A stretch of DNA of 37,243 nucleotides from Alkalibacterium putridalgicola (GTDB lineage: Bacteria; Bacillota; Bacilli; Lactobacillales; Carnobacteriaceae_A). Below are positions 15,800-24,497 of the stretch, piece by piece. A program made the position numbers and the translations under genes. Numbering within the stretch: position 1 is the first letter of the stretch; every line of letters begins with the position of its first letter. The notes beneath the pieces are model-generated. The model was not told the origin of the DNA. It worked only from the letters and a program-made list of their open reading frames with translations, and did not search any database. The stretch spans positions 1-37,243 of the forward strand of contig NZ_FOBL01000025.1 of assembly GCF_900109825.1 (NCBI RefSeq), given 5' to 3'.

Positions 15800-15856
15800 T
15801 AACTAATCAATAACAGGTGAAGTCTGGATAAGACTCCACCTGTTATTGATTAGTTA
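15800..15856. terminator. Long 57-bp hairpin after the APC permease gene
   Basis: A 26-bp stem with one mismatch (15800-15825 with 15831-15856) surrounds the 5-nt loop GGATA. The arms contain AATCAATAACAGGTG and CACCTGTTATTGATT. Neither side has a clear run of T, so it may terminate weakly or stabilise the 3' end of the agmatine operon transcript. The preceding A+T-rich stretch (15621-15799) shows no gene. Confidence 0.6.
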
Positions 15857-15878
15857 CCTTCTTTAGTTTGTTAAAATT

Positions 15879-17267
15879 TTATACACTCTTCCGGTACAAG
15901 TATACCCCGTAAAGCGTGGTCAGGAGTGTGCCGATTATGAGGGTAAGGTGATACAGTGGATCCCAGCCATCACCCGTGAAGAAGAGTAAGACTATGCCGA
16001 GAGCGATGAACAGGAAACCGATGATACTGGAGAAATATAAGCCGACTTTTCCAAAAGGAATTTCATACGGTCTTGTGATGTCTTTATCCACTTTTCTCAG
16101 TTTAACGACTGTTGGAAACAGCCATAAATAAGGTAAGAAGAAAATCAGGAAACTGAAGGAAAGGATCGTCCAGAAGGCATCATTCGCATTCCCGCTTAAT
16201 ACAAAATTCAGGACAATGAGCAGGGTAGCAATAATGCCCATCAAGACATAAGAGTAATCAGGGGTATTGAATTTTTCATTGCGGTGCCCCAGAATCTTGG
16301 TGTGCTTAGTGAATTCAGCTTCATCTAACACTTCTACTCCTCCAAGTGTCCATGAAATCATATTGGATACTAAAGTAAACAATGCAACGATCATTGTGAC
16401 GTTAAAGACGATGCCGGAAGCCGGTCCGAAGACAGTGGACAATTCTTTTAAAGCATAAAAGAATCCGTCAAGTGGATCTACCGACGCTGCGGGAATCGCA
16501 GCTAACACGCCAAAGGTCCCGATAATGTACATTGCAGCGATCAGTATCCCCGCAAAGACCGTCATTTTTGGAATGTTTTTCTCCGGTTTGTCTACTTTTG
16601 AAGCAATCGCACTTATCAGTTCAAATCCCAGCAAGTTATAGACGATCGCTGAACTGTATGCGATTGTATCAAAATTCAAGTTCAGAGCAAAACTGGACAG
16701 TGAAAAATCATTGGCCAGACCGTTCTGGAAAGCATACATCACGCCCATTATCCCGAAAACGATCAGAACACTGACTTTCAGAATAGCAGCGATATTCGTG
16801 ACCGTGATACTTAAATCCACTCCGCGGATACCGATGAATACGATAAGCCAGCACATCGCTACCGCTAAAGCGGCTGCGGCGAAATTACTCATTGCCGGAA
16901 CATAAGCCATCGAGAACCAGGCACTGAATGCTATGAATACCGCCGGCATCCAGAAAGCAACGTTGACCCAATAATACCAGGCCACTAAGCTGGCTTGGAA
17001 AGGACCGAACGCCCGGTTGACCCACGCATAAATGCCTCCGTCTTCAGGATACGTGGCTCCAAGTTCCGCATTGATGAGTCCGTAAGGAATGAAAAACAGA
17101 ATAGCAGTGAGCAGCCAGACGGTGATCGAAGAAGCCCCCAATGCTGCCGGAGCAACGAATGTGTCCAGTACAACGATTCCCGTCACAGTAAAGGTGACCA
17201 TCTTAAAGAGACTAACTTTTGCAACATCTTCCTCGGCGATAATATTTTCGCCTATTTTTTCTTCCAT
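15879..17267 (-). CDS. aguD: APC family amino acid/polyamine permease (agmatine-putrescine antiporter candidate)
   Basis: This permease has about 462 residues, 12 predicted membrane segments and the N-terminal APC pattern MVTFTVTGIVVLDTFVAPAALG, with GGIYAWVNRAFGPF in helix 3. In enterococci, streptococci and lactococci a permease in the same cluster exchanges agmatine for putrescine, and the position after agmatine deiminase supports that role. The ATG at 17267, preceded by GAGGTGA, is preferred over the GTG three codons upstream. It is the last gene of the operon. Substrate assignment rests on context. Confidence 0.78.
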   Translation of the reverse strand: MEEKIGENIIAEEDVAKVSLFKMVTFTVTGIVVLDTFVAPAALGASSITVWLLTAILFFIPYGLINAELGATYPEDGGIYAWVNRAFGPFQASLVAWYYWVNVAFWMPAVFIAFSAWFSMAYVPAMSNFAAAALAVAMCWLIVFIGIRGVDLSITVTNIAAILKVSVLIVFGIMGVMYAFQNGLANDFSLSSFALNLNFDTIAYSSAIVYNLLGFELISAIASKVDKPEKNIPKMTVFAGILIAAMYIIGTFGVLAAIPAASVDPLDGFFYALKELSTVFGPASGIVFNVTMIVALFTLVSNMISWTLGGVEVLDEAEFTKHTKILGHRNEKFNTPDYSYVLMGIIATLLIVLNFVLSGNANDAFWTILSFSFLIFFLPYLWLFPTVVKLRKVDKDITRPYEIPFGKVGLYFSSIIGFLFIALGIVLLFFTGDGWDPLYHLTLIIGTLLTTLYGVYLYRKSV

Positions 17268-17297
17268 GTATCTCACCTCTCATTTTGATTTTATCTA

Positions 17298-18413
17298 TCA
17301 GTCATTATTTTTCTCAGCTAACGGCTGCTGCTGAGTGATGCAATGGATATTCCCGCCGCCTAAAAGTATTTCCCGAGCATAGATCCCGCGTACTTCTCTA
17401 TCAGGGAACACTTCACTCAAGACATCTTTAGCATTCTGGTCATATTTCTCGTCGTTGAACAACGGGAGGATAACAGCGTCGTTTGCAATATAAAAGTTAG
17501 CATATGACGCAGCCTGACGGTCTCCTTCCTGTCTGGGTAAGGTGCCATCAACCTTGTCGACCCCTTCGCTTTCTGCTTTAGTGATCAAAACCTCATTTGG
17601 GATGTGTAATTTATGGATATCCAGCTTTCGCCCTCTGGCATCTGTTTCGTTTGATAAATAATCAAATGCGCGTTTAGACCTTGCATACTGCGGATCTTCC
17701 TCTTCATCCGTCCAGGCAAGCACGATGACGCCCGGAGCGCAGTAGTGCATGATGTTATCCACATGACCATTGGTTTCATCAAGATATATCCCTTCAGGAA
17801 TCCAAAGCACTTTCTCTGCTCCCAAATACTCTTTTAATTTAGTTTCGATTCCCATTTTGTCTAACTTGGGGTTCCTGCTTTCATGGAGCAGACATTCTTC
17901 TGTTACGATAACTGTCCCCTCTCCATCAGTATGGATGGATCCCCCTTCCAGAACGAAGTCTTCCAATGAATAGTAGCCGATATTTTCTATTTCACAGACT
18001 TTTCGTGCCACTTGATCGTCTTTGTCCCACGGAAAATACAAGCCATCCACTAACCCTCCCCAAGCATTGAAGCGCCAGTCCACACCCCTGACTTCTCCGG
18101 CATCATTTTTCACAAAAGTCGGCCCGCTGTCGCGCATCCAAGAGTCATTCACAGACATCTCCACGACCCGTACGTTTTCTTTCAGCATATCCCGCGCATT
18201 TTCAAATTGACCTGGGGAGACACACATCGTTACCTTCTCATATTCTGCAATTGTATTGGCGACTTCAGCAAAAACTCTTTGTGCCGGCTTCCCGCCCAAC
18301 CGCCAGTTATCTGTCCGTTCCGGCCAGATCATCCAGCATCCTTCATGCCGTTCAAATTCCCCCGGCATCCAAAACCCGTCTTTTTTAGGCGTCCCTGACA
18401 AACTTTTTACCAT
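17298..18413 (-). CDS. aguA: Agmatine deiminase
   Basis: This 371-residue enzyme hydrolyses agmatine to N-carbamoylputrescine and ammonia. Family motifs are [20 protein letters not shown] near the N-terminus, [41 protein letters not shown] and the catalytic-Cys motif [13 protein letters not shown] (Cys358). The length matches the bacterial and plant enzyme. A strong AAAGGAGG site precedes the ATG. It lies 24 bp after the putrescine carbamoyltransferase gene and 30 bp before the permease, so product transfer and import are encoded alongside. Confidence 0.95.
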   Translation of the reverse strand: MVKSLSGTPKKDGFWMPGEFERHEGCWMIWPERTDNWRLGGKPAQRVFAEVANTIAEYEKVTMCVSPGQFENARDMLKENVRVVEMSVNDSWMRDSGPTFVKNDAGEVRGVDWRFNAWGGLVDGLYFPWDKDDQVARKVCEIENIGYYSLEDFVLEGGSIHTDGEGTVIVTEECLLHESRNPKLDKMGIETKLKEYLGAEKVLWIPEGIYLDETNGHVDNIMHYCAPGVIVLAWTDEEEDPQYARSKRAFDYLSNETDARGRKLDIHKLHIPNEVLITKAESEGVDKVDGTLPRQEGDRQAASYANFYIANDAVILPLFNDEKYDQNAKDVLSEVFPDREVRGIYAREILLGGGNIHCITQQQPLAEKNND

Positions 18414-18437
18414 TGGCTTTCCTCCTTTTTTCAGTCT

Positions 18438-19484
18438 TTATAGTTTCTCCATGAATGATCGGATATTACGCTGATGTTTATCTGCAAGCTCTTCAGACGG
18501 CTCTTTTATATAGCGATGAGTGAAGTAAACAAGGATCGCCATTTGAGCAGTCAGGCGGTTCTCTGCCTGATCGAAGGCCACGCTGTAATCCCCTTCCAGA
18601 GCTTCTCTCGTGATTTCTTCCTTGTCATTGGCCGGCAGGCAATGCAGCAGCATTGCTCCGGGTGCAGCACTTTGCATCAGTTCTTCTGTAATGACATAAT
18701 CAGGCATGAACGCGGCAAGACGTTCCTCTTTTTCATCCATCTGAGTAGTCCAGTAGAAGCTGTCGCCGTATACGACTTCACATTCTGAAATTTTGCTGAT
18801 ATCTTCCGTGATCTCATAGTGCGCACCAGATTTCTTGCAGTTTTCATCGGCCATTCTCAGCCATTCCTCTTCCATATGATACTTTTTGGGTCCGATCTGT
18901 TTAAATCCGATGCCGTATTTCGTACAGGTCAGCAGCAAGGAACGGCAGACATCAGTGGCATCCCCCATAAAGGCAACGGTCAGATCGGTGAGCATTTTCC
19001 CTTCCGGTAAATGTTCCATCATGGTAAAGATATCCGCTAACATCTGAGTAGGATGGTACACCGTATCGAGTCCGTTGACCACTGGGACCGTGGCCGATTC
19101 CGTCAGTTTTTGAGTCGTTTCACCACTGTTGGTACGGGCTACTATAAGATCGCACATGCGGGACAGCACTCTAGCCGTATCTTCAACGGTTTCTTTTGAC
19201 CCCAGATGGATATCCGATTTGGATAGAAAAATCGCATGTCCGCCCAGCAGTGTCGCTGCCGCTTCAAACGAGACGCGTGTACGTGTCGAGCCGGCTTCAA
19301 AAATCATCCCCACTGTTTTATTTTTAAACAGTTCCGGAATGGCATTGTCTCTTCTGGCATCTTTCAGCAATGTCATCAGTTCAAGCATGCTGTCGATTTC
19401 TGCTTTTGTGAAATCATTCATAGTGAGCATATGCTTCAATTCTTTTTTATTTAAATCTGTGGCACTGGATGATGGCTTTTTCAT
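18438..19484 (-). CDS. aguB: Putrescine carbamoyltransferase
   Basis: This 348-residue aspartate/ornithine carbamoyltransferase family member carries out phosphorolysis of carbamoylputrescine to putrescine and carbamoyl phosphate. The carbamoyl phosphate loop STRTRVSFE, YHPTQMLAD and HCLPAND are all present. The adjacent agmatine deiminase gene and the C-terminal extension after YFTHRYIKEPSEEL favour putrescine over ornithine carbamoyltransferase. The start follows AAAGGAGC. It is preceded by a sodium symporter gene at 22 bp. A carbamate kinase gene, usually in the same operon, is missing here. Confidence 0.9.
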   Translation of the reverse strand: MKKPSSSATDLNKKELKHMLTMNDFTKAEIDSMLELMTLLKDARRDNAIPELFKNKTVGMIFEAGSTRTRVSFEAAATLLGGHAIFLSKSDIHLGSKETVEDTARVLSRMCDLIVARTNSGETTQKLTESATVPVVNGLDTVYHPTQMLADIFTMMEHLPEGKMLTDLTVAFMGDATDVCRSLLLTCTKYGIGFKQIGPKKYHMEEEWLRMADENCKKSGAHYEITEDISKISECEVVYGDSFYWTTQMDEKEERLAAFMPDYVITEELMQSAAPGAMLLHCLPANDKEEITREALEGDYSVAFDQAENRLTAQMAILVYFTHRYIKEPSEELADKHQRNIRSFMEKL

Positions 19485-19506
19485 ATCGATCGCTCCTTTA
19501 ATATTT

Positions 19507-20985
19507 TTAAATGTATAATTCCTCTAATGGTCTTGACTGATCCCTCTTTCTGGTAAATACCGAAACAACCACGATTAGCAGGATATTGACAAGCGGTGGG
19601 ACCAGTGTGAAAAACTCCCACGGTTCTGGAATAATCGTCCCTTGTATCACTCCTCCCAGTACATTAACCAGCAGTCCGCCGATCATCCCCGCCATGACGC
19701 CATACGATGTGGCCCACTTTGCTTTCAATGCTACAATGAAGGGGAAGAACAAGACGCCGAATTGCAGTGTGAAGGCAAAGACAGTCATGTCGTAAATGTT
19801 GGAACTTGACAATCCGATAAGTGCAGCTAAAGCACCAGTTAGAATAACACTGTAACGCGTGATTCTCAGTAAATAATTCTGGTCCATATTTTGCTGCTGT
19901 TTATTTTTCAGAAATATAGGGTAGATGATATCATTCGAAAAGATGACGGCAGTCGCAAACAGAGACGTACTGGCGCTTGATAAAACGGCACCGATCAGTG
20001 AGGCAACAAAAATGCCAAGCAATACCGGATTCAATAACTCTCTAGCTAAAAACGGAATCAGTAGTTCACTGTCCTGCGCGATCAAACTGCCGTCGATCAT
20101 CCCGCTGCTGATCAGCGTATGCCCGATCAAAGCCAGAAACACGGGGATAAGACCGAATGTCCAGTACAGACTACCTGAAATGATCATCCCTCTCTGGGCT
20201 GTTCCGGCATCTTTTGCCATCAGGGCACGCTGTGCTATATCCGGACTTGGAATATTGCCGAGAGCCATACCGGCCCACATAGATACGTAAGTGACCCAAG
20301 GCATCAGACCTTTTTCGGAAGGAACGAACTGCCAGAAGTCCTCTGGTGTATGTGCAGCAATGTTCTCTATACCACCCGCCGCGTTATAACCGATCACAAG
20401 CAGCAATATCAGTCCAATAAAAATGAGGATCATCTGAATGAAATCTGTCCAAATGACAGCTAACAGACCGCCCATATAGGTGAAGGAAACCACTGCCACC
20501 ATTGCAATGACATAACTCAGATAAAAATTCAAATCGAATAAGACCGAAAGGATTTTACCGACAGCCAGCAACTGGACCGCTGTCCAGATGACAAACGTGG
20601 GGATCATTACAGCAGAAGCGATATATCCGGTAGCGCTTCCAAAACGATGTGTATAAATCTCACCGATGGAATTTATTTTCAAACGTCTTAGTGTTTTCAC
20701 GAAAAACAGGCCGATGATGATCAGGGACAAACCGGCAGCAAACGGATCTTCTATAACGCCGTAAAGGCCATCCTGGAAAGCAGCGCCTGTACCTCCGATA
20801 ACCGTTCCTCCACCCCAGAACGTGGCAAACACAGTCCCCACGACCAGGAATAAAGGCGCCCCTCTACTGGCAACCAGATAGTCCTCTGTACTCTTTACCC
20901 GTCTGCTGGCAATCTTACCTACGGCAATCAGACTGCCGACAAAGAGAATGATGATTGCTAGTGGGACAACATTGTTGACAGACAC
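19507..20985 (-). CDS. Sodium:solute symporter (SSS family)
   Basis: This 492-residue protein has about 13 hydrophobic segments and sodium-solute-symporter features: SRRVKSTEDYLVASRG, TFWGGGTVIGGTGAAFQDGLYG, and TYMGGLLAVIWTDFIQMILI in the core. Sodium-coupled uptake is expected. As first gene of the agmatine operon it may import agmatine, putrescine or a related amine, a role not usually given to an SSS protein in known agu operons. The GTG start lies 12 nt after AAAGGAGG, so the spacing is a little long. The gene is divergent from the Lrp/AsnC regulator. Confidence 0.85.
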   Translation of the reverse strand: MSVNNVVPLAIIILFVGSLIAVGKIASRRVKSTEDYLVASRGAPLFLVVGTVFATFWGGGTVIGGTGAAFQDGLYGVIEDPFAAGLSLIIIGLFFVKTLRRLKINSIGEIYTHRFGSATGYIASAVMIPTFVIWTAVQLLAVGKILSVLFDLNFYLSYVIAMVAVVSFTYMGGLLAVIWTDFIQMILIFIGLILLLVIGYNAAGGIENIAAHTPEDFWQFVPSEKGLMPWVTYVSMWAGMALGNIPSPDIAQRALMAKDAGTAQRGMIISGSLYWTFGLIPVFLALIGHTLISSGMIDGSLIAQDSELLIPFLARELLNPVLLGIFVASLIGAVLSSASTSLFATAVIFSNDIIYPIFLKNKQQQNMDQNYLLRITRYSVILTGALAALIGLSSSNIYDMTVFAFTLQFGVLFFPFIVALKAKWATSYGVMAGMIGGLLVNVLGGVIQGTIIPEPWEFFTLVPPLVNILLIVVVSVFTRKRDQSRPLEELYI

Positions 20986-21111
20986 AATTTAACTCCCTCC
21001 TTTCAAGCTTGTTCGTAATTTCACATCTTATTAACTAGATTTTATTCTTAACGAGTCAGAAAGTCAACTGATATGATGTAATTTTTACATTTTTTATGTC
21101 TTTTTTTATAT

Positions 21112-21139
21112 ACAAAAATGTCAAATTCGGACATTTTGT
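21112..21139. promoter_or_regulatory. Candidate regulator site between symporter and Lrp genes (1)
   Basis: ACAAAAATGTC and GACATTTTGT form an inverted repeat around 7 nt, with one extra A in the left arm. It lies in the divergent promoter region where an Lrp-type regulator would be expected to bind. Confidence 0.4.
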
Positions 21140-21168
21140 TTGTATTTTTATGTATTATTGTTTGTTTT

Positions 21169-21186
21169 AGCACGAAGATTCGTGCT
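21169..21186. promoter_or_regulatory. Candidate regulator site between symporter and Lrp genes (2)
   Basis: AGCACGAA-GA-TTCGTGCT is a perfect 8-bp inverted repeat around two bases, 27 bp before the ribosome site of the Lrp gene. It could be an operator or a small hairpin in the 5' leader. Confidence 0.45.
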
Positions 21187-21212
21187 ATTATTGGAGTGAG
21201 CTTACTTCATGC

Positions 21213-21254
21213 AAAGGAGGATAGTTCTCAGTTCATCTGCCTGAGAACACAATT
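21213..21254 (+). promoter_or_regulatory. Displaced ribosome site followed by a hairpin before the Lrp start
   Basis: A strong AAAGGAGG (21213-21220) is 34 nt from the ATG at 21255, too far for normal initiation. Between them GTTCTCAG (21224-21231) pairs perfectly with CTGAGAAC (21241-21248). When the hairpin folds, 3 nt before it and 6 nt after it remain, giving an effective spacing of 9 nt. No in-frame ATG, GTG or TTG lies closer, because a TAG in frame follows the ribosome site. Confidence 0.6.
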
Positions 21255-21740
21255 ATGACAAAAAAAGAGAAAAACTATGATCAGATCGACTATAAGATCA
21301 TACAGGAACTTTCTAAAGATGCTAGAAAATCTGTCGCAAAAATTGCTAGAAAAATAGATGTCAATGAGCGTACAGTGCGCAGAAGGATCGAAAAACTGAT
21401 CGAGGACGACACCCTTCGGATCACCACCATTGTGGATCCCAGCAGTTTCGGATACAACGCCATTGCGGATATCAATCTAAAAGTTGACGAAGCCGTCTAT
21501 AACGATTTCGTGGAGGAATGCAAGGCCGACCCCAATGTCTGCTATATAGCCACAGGCTGGGGCAAGGCGAATCTATCTATTGAAACGCGTTTTTTAGATA
21601 ATGAAAACATGTATAATTTTATCAACAAAACACTACCGGAAACTGAAGGAGTCGAAGTGATCAACTACTTCATCATTCCCAAGATCATCTACAACATTGA
21701 CGAATGGCTGCCTGTGAAGGAAGATTTCAAAGAGGAGTAA
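21255..21740 (+). CDS. Lrp/AsnC family transcriptional regulator
   Basis: This 161-residue protein has an N-terminal AsnC-type helix-turn-helix (DYKIIQELSKDARKSVAKIA, then DVNERTVRRRIEKLIEDDTL). A C-terminal RAM-like ligand and oligomerisation domain follows (about residues 70-150, IADINLKVDEAVYNDFVEEC). Divergent placement from the agmatine operon suggests that it controls this operon in response to agmatine, putrescine or an amino acid. Known enterococcal and streptococcal agu operons use LuxR-type regulators, so an Lrp-type partner would be a different arrangement. The ribosome site appears to be brought near the start by a hairpin. Confidence 0.88.
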   Translation: MTKKEKNYDQIDYKIIQELSKDARKSVAKIARKIDVNERTVRRRIEKLIEDDTLRITTIVDPSSFGYNAIADINLKVDEAVYNDFVEECKADPNVCYIATGWGKANLSIETRFLDNENMYNFINKTLPETEGVEVINYFIIPKIIYNIDEWLPVKEDFKEE

Positions 21741-21872
21741 GGATAGTACTTTGCTGTAGAGCTTTTAAACAGATAGCTATCATTATCAGTAAGGTACACG
21801 CTTCTGTTTCGATATCAATATCCATGCATTTGTCTGGTTTAATCAATCTCATCTTTACTATTGATAGTCTAT

Positions 21873-21912
21873 AAAAAGGGACTTGAAGTTTAATACCTTC
21901 AAATCCCTTTTT
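21873..21912. terminator. Terminator downstream of the Lrp gene
   Basis: AAAAAGGGACTTGAAG (21873-21888) pairs with CTTCAAATCCCTTTTT (21897-21912), with one mismatch and an 8-nt loop. A and T runs at both sides suit the convergent metallo-beta-lactamase-fold gene as well. Confidence 0.85.
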
Positions 21913-21993
21913 ATGCAGCCTGGATGACGGCCAAGACCATAATCCGCCATTTCTTTTTGTCTATCTGCAGATATCCGTCGTGTAAGAGAGAAT

Positions 21994-22797
21994 TTACCCG
22001 TTAGTTTCTTTTTTGGTATGCTCGAAATTTTTTGTATGTCTCGCTCTCATGCCTTCATAAAAGCGAAAGGTATCTTTCAGCTCCTCTTCCAGTGTGCGGT
22101 CTTCTTCTTTTAACCTCTTCAAATATTCCACTGAAAAATCGATCCGGTCATGTATTTCTTTTTTCTTATCTGTGACGTTGCCGTGCCCAGGCACATGGAC
22201 TTTGATATCGTGATGGCCTGTCAGCCAACGTGCTTTATCCACTGTTTTCACGTAGTCCTGATAGCTGCTCGTGATGAATGGAAACTCCACGTCTGACATG
22301 TAGTCTCCCGACAGAAATATTCCCCATGGTTCAACGACTGTAAACAAGCCATCATCCGTATGGCCTGGCGCTTTGTAAAAGGTCAACGTGATATCACCAA
22401 GTATCAGCTTATCCCCGTCCTTTCTTATTACTCTATCAACAGTCGGATATTCCGGGGCGTATTCACGTTCGATGTAATACTCCTGATCAAAATCGCGGAT
22501 TTCTTTTAGAATCTCCGCTTTCCTTGTATTCATCTGAAATTCTTCCGAGGCAATAACCGTAGCTTCCGGAAATGCTCCGGCACCGATGATATGGTCAAAA
22601 TCGCTGTGGGTATAGATAATGTAAAGCTGACGATTTCCTCTATGCTTTTTTATGTACTGCTTGATTTCCTCGATTTCATGCGGCAGCCAAGTCGGATCGG
22701 TCATAATCACTGCTTCGTCTGATCGTATAACAGCGGACGTCGTTTTATATAGTGAACTTTGAAAGACAGTTACATTGTTTTTTTGAAAGTGCAGCAT
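21994..22797 (-). CDS. Metallo-beta-lactamase fold hydrolase
   Basis: This protein has about 267 residues with the metallo-hydrolase signature YTHSDFDH (His64, Asp68, His69 from the chosen start), then APGHTDDG, LSGDYMSD and VPGHGN, which supply the remaining metal ligands. The first motif reads HxDxDH-like (HSDFDH) rather than HxHxDH, so the second metal His is replaced by Asp, as in some family branches. The ATG at 22797, preceded by AAAGGAG at good spacing, is chosen over a start eight codons upstream. The gene is alone. The substrate is unknown; the fold covers thioesterases, lactonases and nucleases. Confidence 0.85.
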   Translation of the reverse strand: MLHFQKNNVTVFQSSLYKTTSAVIRSDEAVIMTDPTWLPHEIEEIKQYIKKHRGNRQLYIIYTHSDFDHIIGAGAFPEATVIASEEFQMNTRKAEILKEIRDFDQEYYIEREYAPEYPTVDRVIRKDGDKLILGDITLTFYKAPGHTDDGLFTVVEPWGIFLSGDYMSDVEFPFITSSYQDYVKTVDKARWLTGHHDIKVHVPGHGNVTDKKKEIHDRIDFSVEYLKRLKEEDRTLEEELKDTFRFYEGMRARHTKNFEHTKKETNG

Positions 22798-23037
22798 TAG
22801 TGTACTCCTTTTCTTGATCAATTGTCATATGCCGGATGAAAATTATTGCAACATAAAGAAAGCTAATTTAAACAGCAAGGCATCCAGTTTCTTTATAAAG
22901 TAAAGCCGGTCGCATTAACAAAGACTGGATATAAACGTAAATTTTTGCTGTAGCCACGCTAAAGTAGTTCAAGTGTATCATGTTTCGCTGTCATATTTAT
23001 ATTCTTATTTTTTAAAATTCAGTCTAGGGTCGCTTGC

Positions 23038-23074
23038 AAATAAAAACCTCCCCACAATGGAGAGGCTTTTATTT
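23038..23074 (-). terminator. Terminator of the gltS gene
   Basis: AAATAAAA-A-CCTC (23038-23050) pairs with GAGG-C-TTTTATTT (23062-23074), with one mismatch. It overlaps the end of gltS. Upstream, 22822-23037 shows no gene. Confidence 0.65.
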
Positions 23075-24497
23075 ATGGTTTGTTTGGCAGTCTTTTCGGT
23101 TTGAATTTTATCAATCCGAAAATCAGGAAGAACAGAGTTACCACTGAAGTGATGATCAGGAAGGTCACCGGACCAAATTGATAAATCAATGGGAGCGATG
23201 CTGAAGTCACCAGTCCCCCACCAACGAACGGTTCAAACATGATCTGCTTGTATCCGAACCCTTCCAAGGCGGGTGTTCTGTTATCAGGGTCAGCGATCTT
23301 CATTAAGAGTAAACCCGTTGCTGCCATACCAGTCGACTGCCCGAAATCTCCGAGTCCTCGTTCAAACCAGTGATCGGGGATCATACGCGGTCCCAAGTAC
23401 AGGAATGCAAACAGATTCCAGGCGATCCCTGCTCCTGATATCAGCAGGAATGGGACGATATTGTCGCCGATGACGTCTAAGGACAAGGTAGCCAGTGCAG
23501 AGACAAGTAGAACGTCCAAGGCAAAACCTGACATCATACTGACTATATTTGGGTCGATATAATTACGCAAGTTCAGCTTGGCAAAAATCATCTGGACGAT
23601 GATCCCTCCGATCATTGCCAGCGGGAACAGCGGCATATAGGTGAAGAGATAGACATCCGTCCATGCTCCCCACGTGTAGGCTTCGAGCAGGATCAGCGCC
23701 TGTTGGAAGATGTACCCAAACAGAATCGCCACAGCAATCAATGATAAGTGAAAGGCTAAGGGTTCGATGGCCTTGGCATGTTTGACATCTTGTTCAATAT
23801 CGTAACCATAAGATTCAGCGATCTGTTCTTTTTCTTCATCAGAGAAGGTCGGTTTTTCGTCCAGCGGTTTGGCATACCCTTTGCGGAACCCGATATTAAT
23901 AATGGCGATCCCGGAGACGACTCCTCCAAAAATCCCGACGGTAGCTAAACCTAAGGCCAAATCAGCACCTTCCGGATAGCCGAGCAAGGCAAACGTATCC
24001 GATAAACCTGCTGCCGTTCCGTGTCCACCGACAAAGGCGATTTCGATCAGGGCACCTGCAAGCGGGTCTGTTCCGAAGACCGGAGTTAATACAAACAAGA
24101 CCAGCAGTAACCCCACCACGTATTGACCCCAGGCCACTGTATGGGCCATTACGATTTGGGGGCCGGCATTATTCCATATTTTCTTTATCCCCGGTACAGG
24201 CTTCGCTAATAATAAGGCTGCAAAGATAATGTTAATGAACAAGCCGGACAAGGGACGCCATACGTCTAATATAAATCCTGGAATCAGTCCGTTATAAAAG
24301 ATCGAAGCTTCGTTTAAAAACTGAGAAGTCAAGCGCCCCAATACATCTGGGCCCAGGAATAAGGCTAGGAACCCTCCAATGATCGAACTGGGTAGAAATA
24401 AATTCTGTAACCACTTCGTCCGTGTACGTATTAACTTACCGGCAAGAAGAAACGCGCCGATGATCAAAAAACTAAACCCTATTCTATTGGGTGTCAT
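23073..24497 (-). CDS. gltS: Sodium/glutamate symporter
   Basis: This 474-residue member of the ESS family takes up glutamate with sodium. Signatures are FLPSSIIGGFLALFLGPDVLG in the N-terminal half, GGHGTAAGLSDTFALLGYP, and the inverted-repeat equivalent DFGQSTGMAATGLLLMKIAD, with the glycine/serine-rich re-entrant loops. About ten to twelve hydrophobic segments are visible. The length is somewhat above that of E. coli GltS. AAAGGAGC precedes the ATG. The gene is monocistronic. Confidence 0.88.
   Translation of the reverse strand: MTPNRIGFSFLIIGAFLLAGKLIRTRTKWLQNLFLPSSIIGGFLALFLGPDVLGRLTSQFLNEASIFYNGLIPGFILDVWRPLSGLFINIIFAALLLAKPVPGIKKIWNNAGPQIVMAHTVAWGQYVVGLLLVLFVLTPVFGTDPLAGALIEIAFVGGHGTAAGLSDTFALLGYPEGADLALGLATVGIFGGVVSGIAIINIGFRKGYAKPLDEKPTFSDEEKEQIAESYGYDIEQDVKHAKAIEPLAFHLSLIAVAILFGYIFQQALILLEAYTWGAWTDVYLFTYMPLFPLAMIGGIIVQMIFAKLNLRNYIDPNIVSMMSGFALDVLLVSALATLSLDVIGDNIVPFLLISGAGIAWNLFAFLYLGPRMIPDHWFERGLGDFGQSTGMAATGLLLMKIADPDNRTPALEGFGYKQIMFEPFVGGGLVTSASLPLIYQFGPVTFLIITSVVTLFFLIFGLIKFKPKRLPNKP

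Noticed and set aside
18438-19484. Calling the carbamoyltransferase an ornithine carbamoyltransferase
   Set aside because: The adjacent agmatine deiminase and permease genes and the C-terminal extension favour putrescine carbamoyltransferase; no arginine deiminase gene is present.
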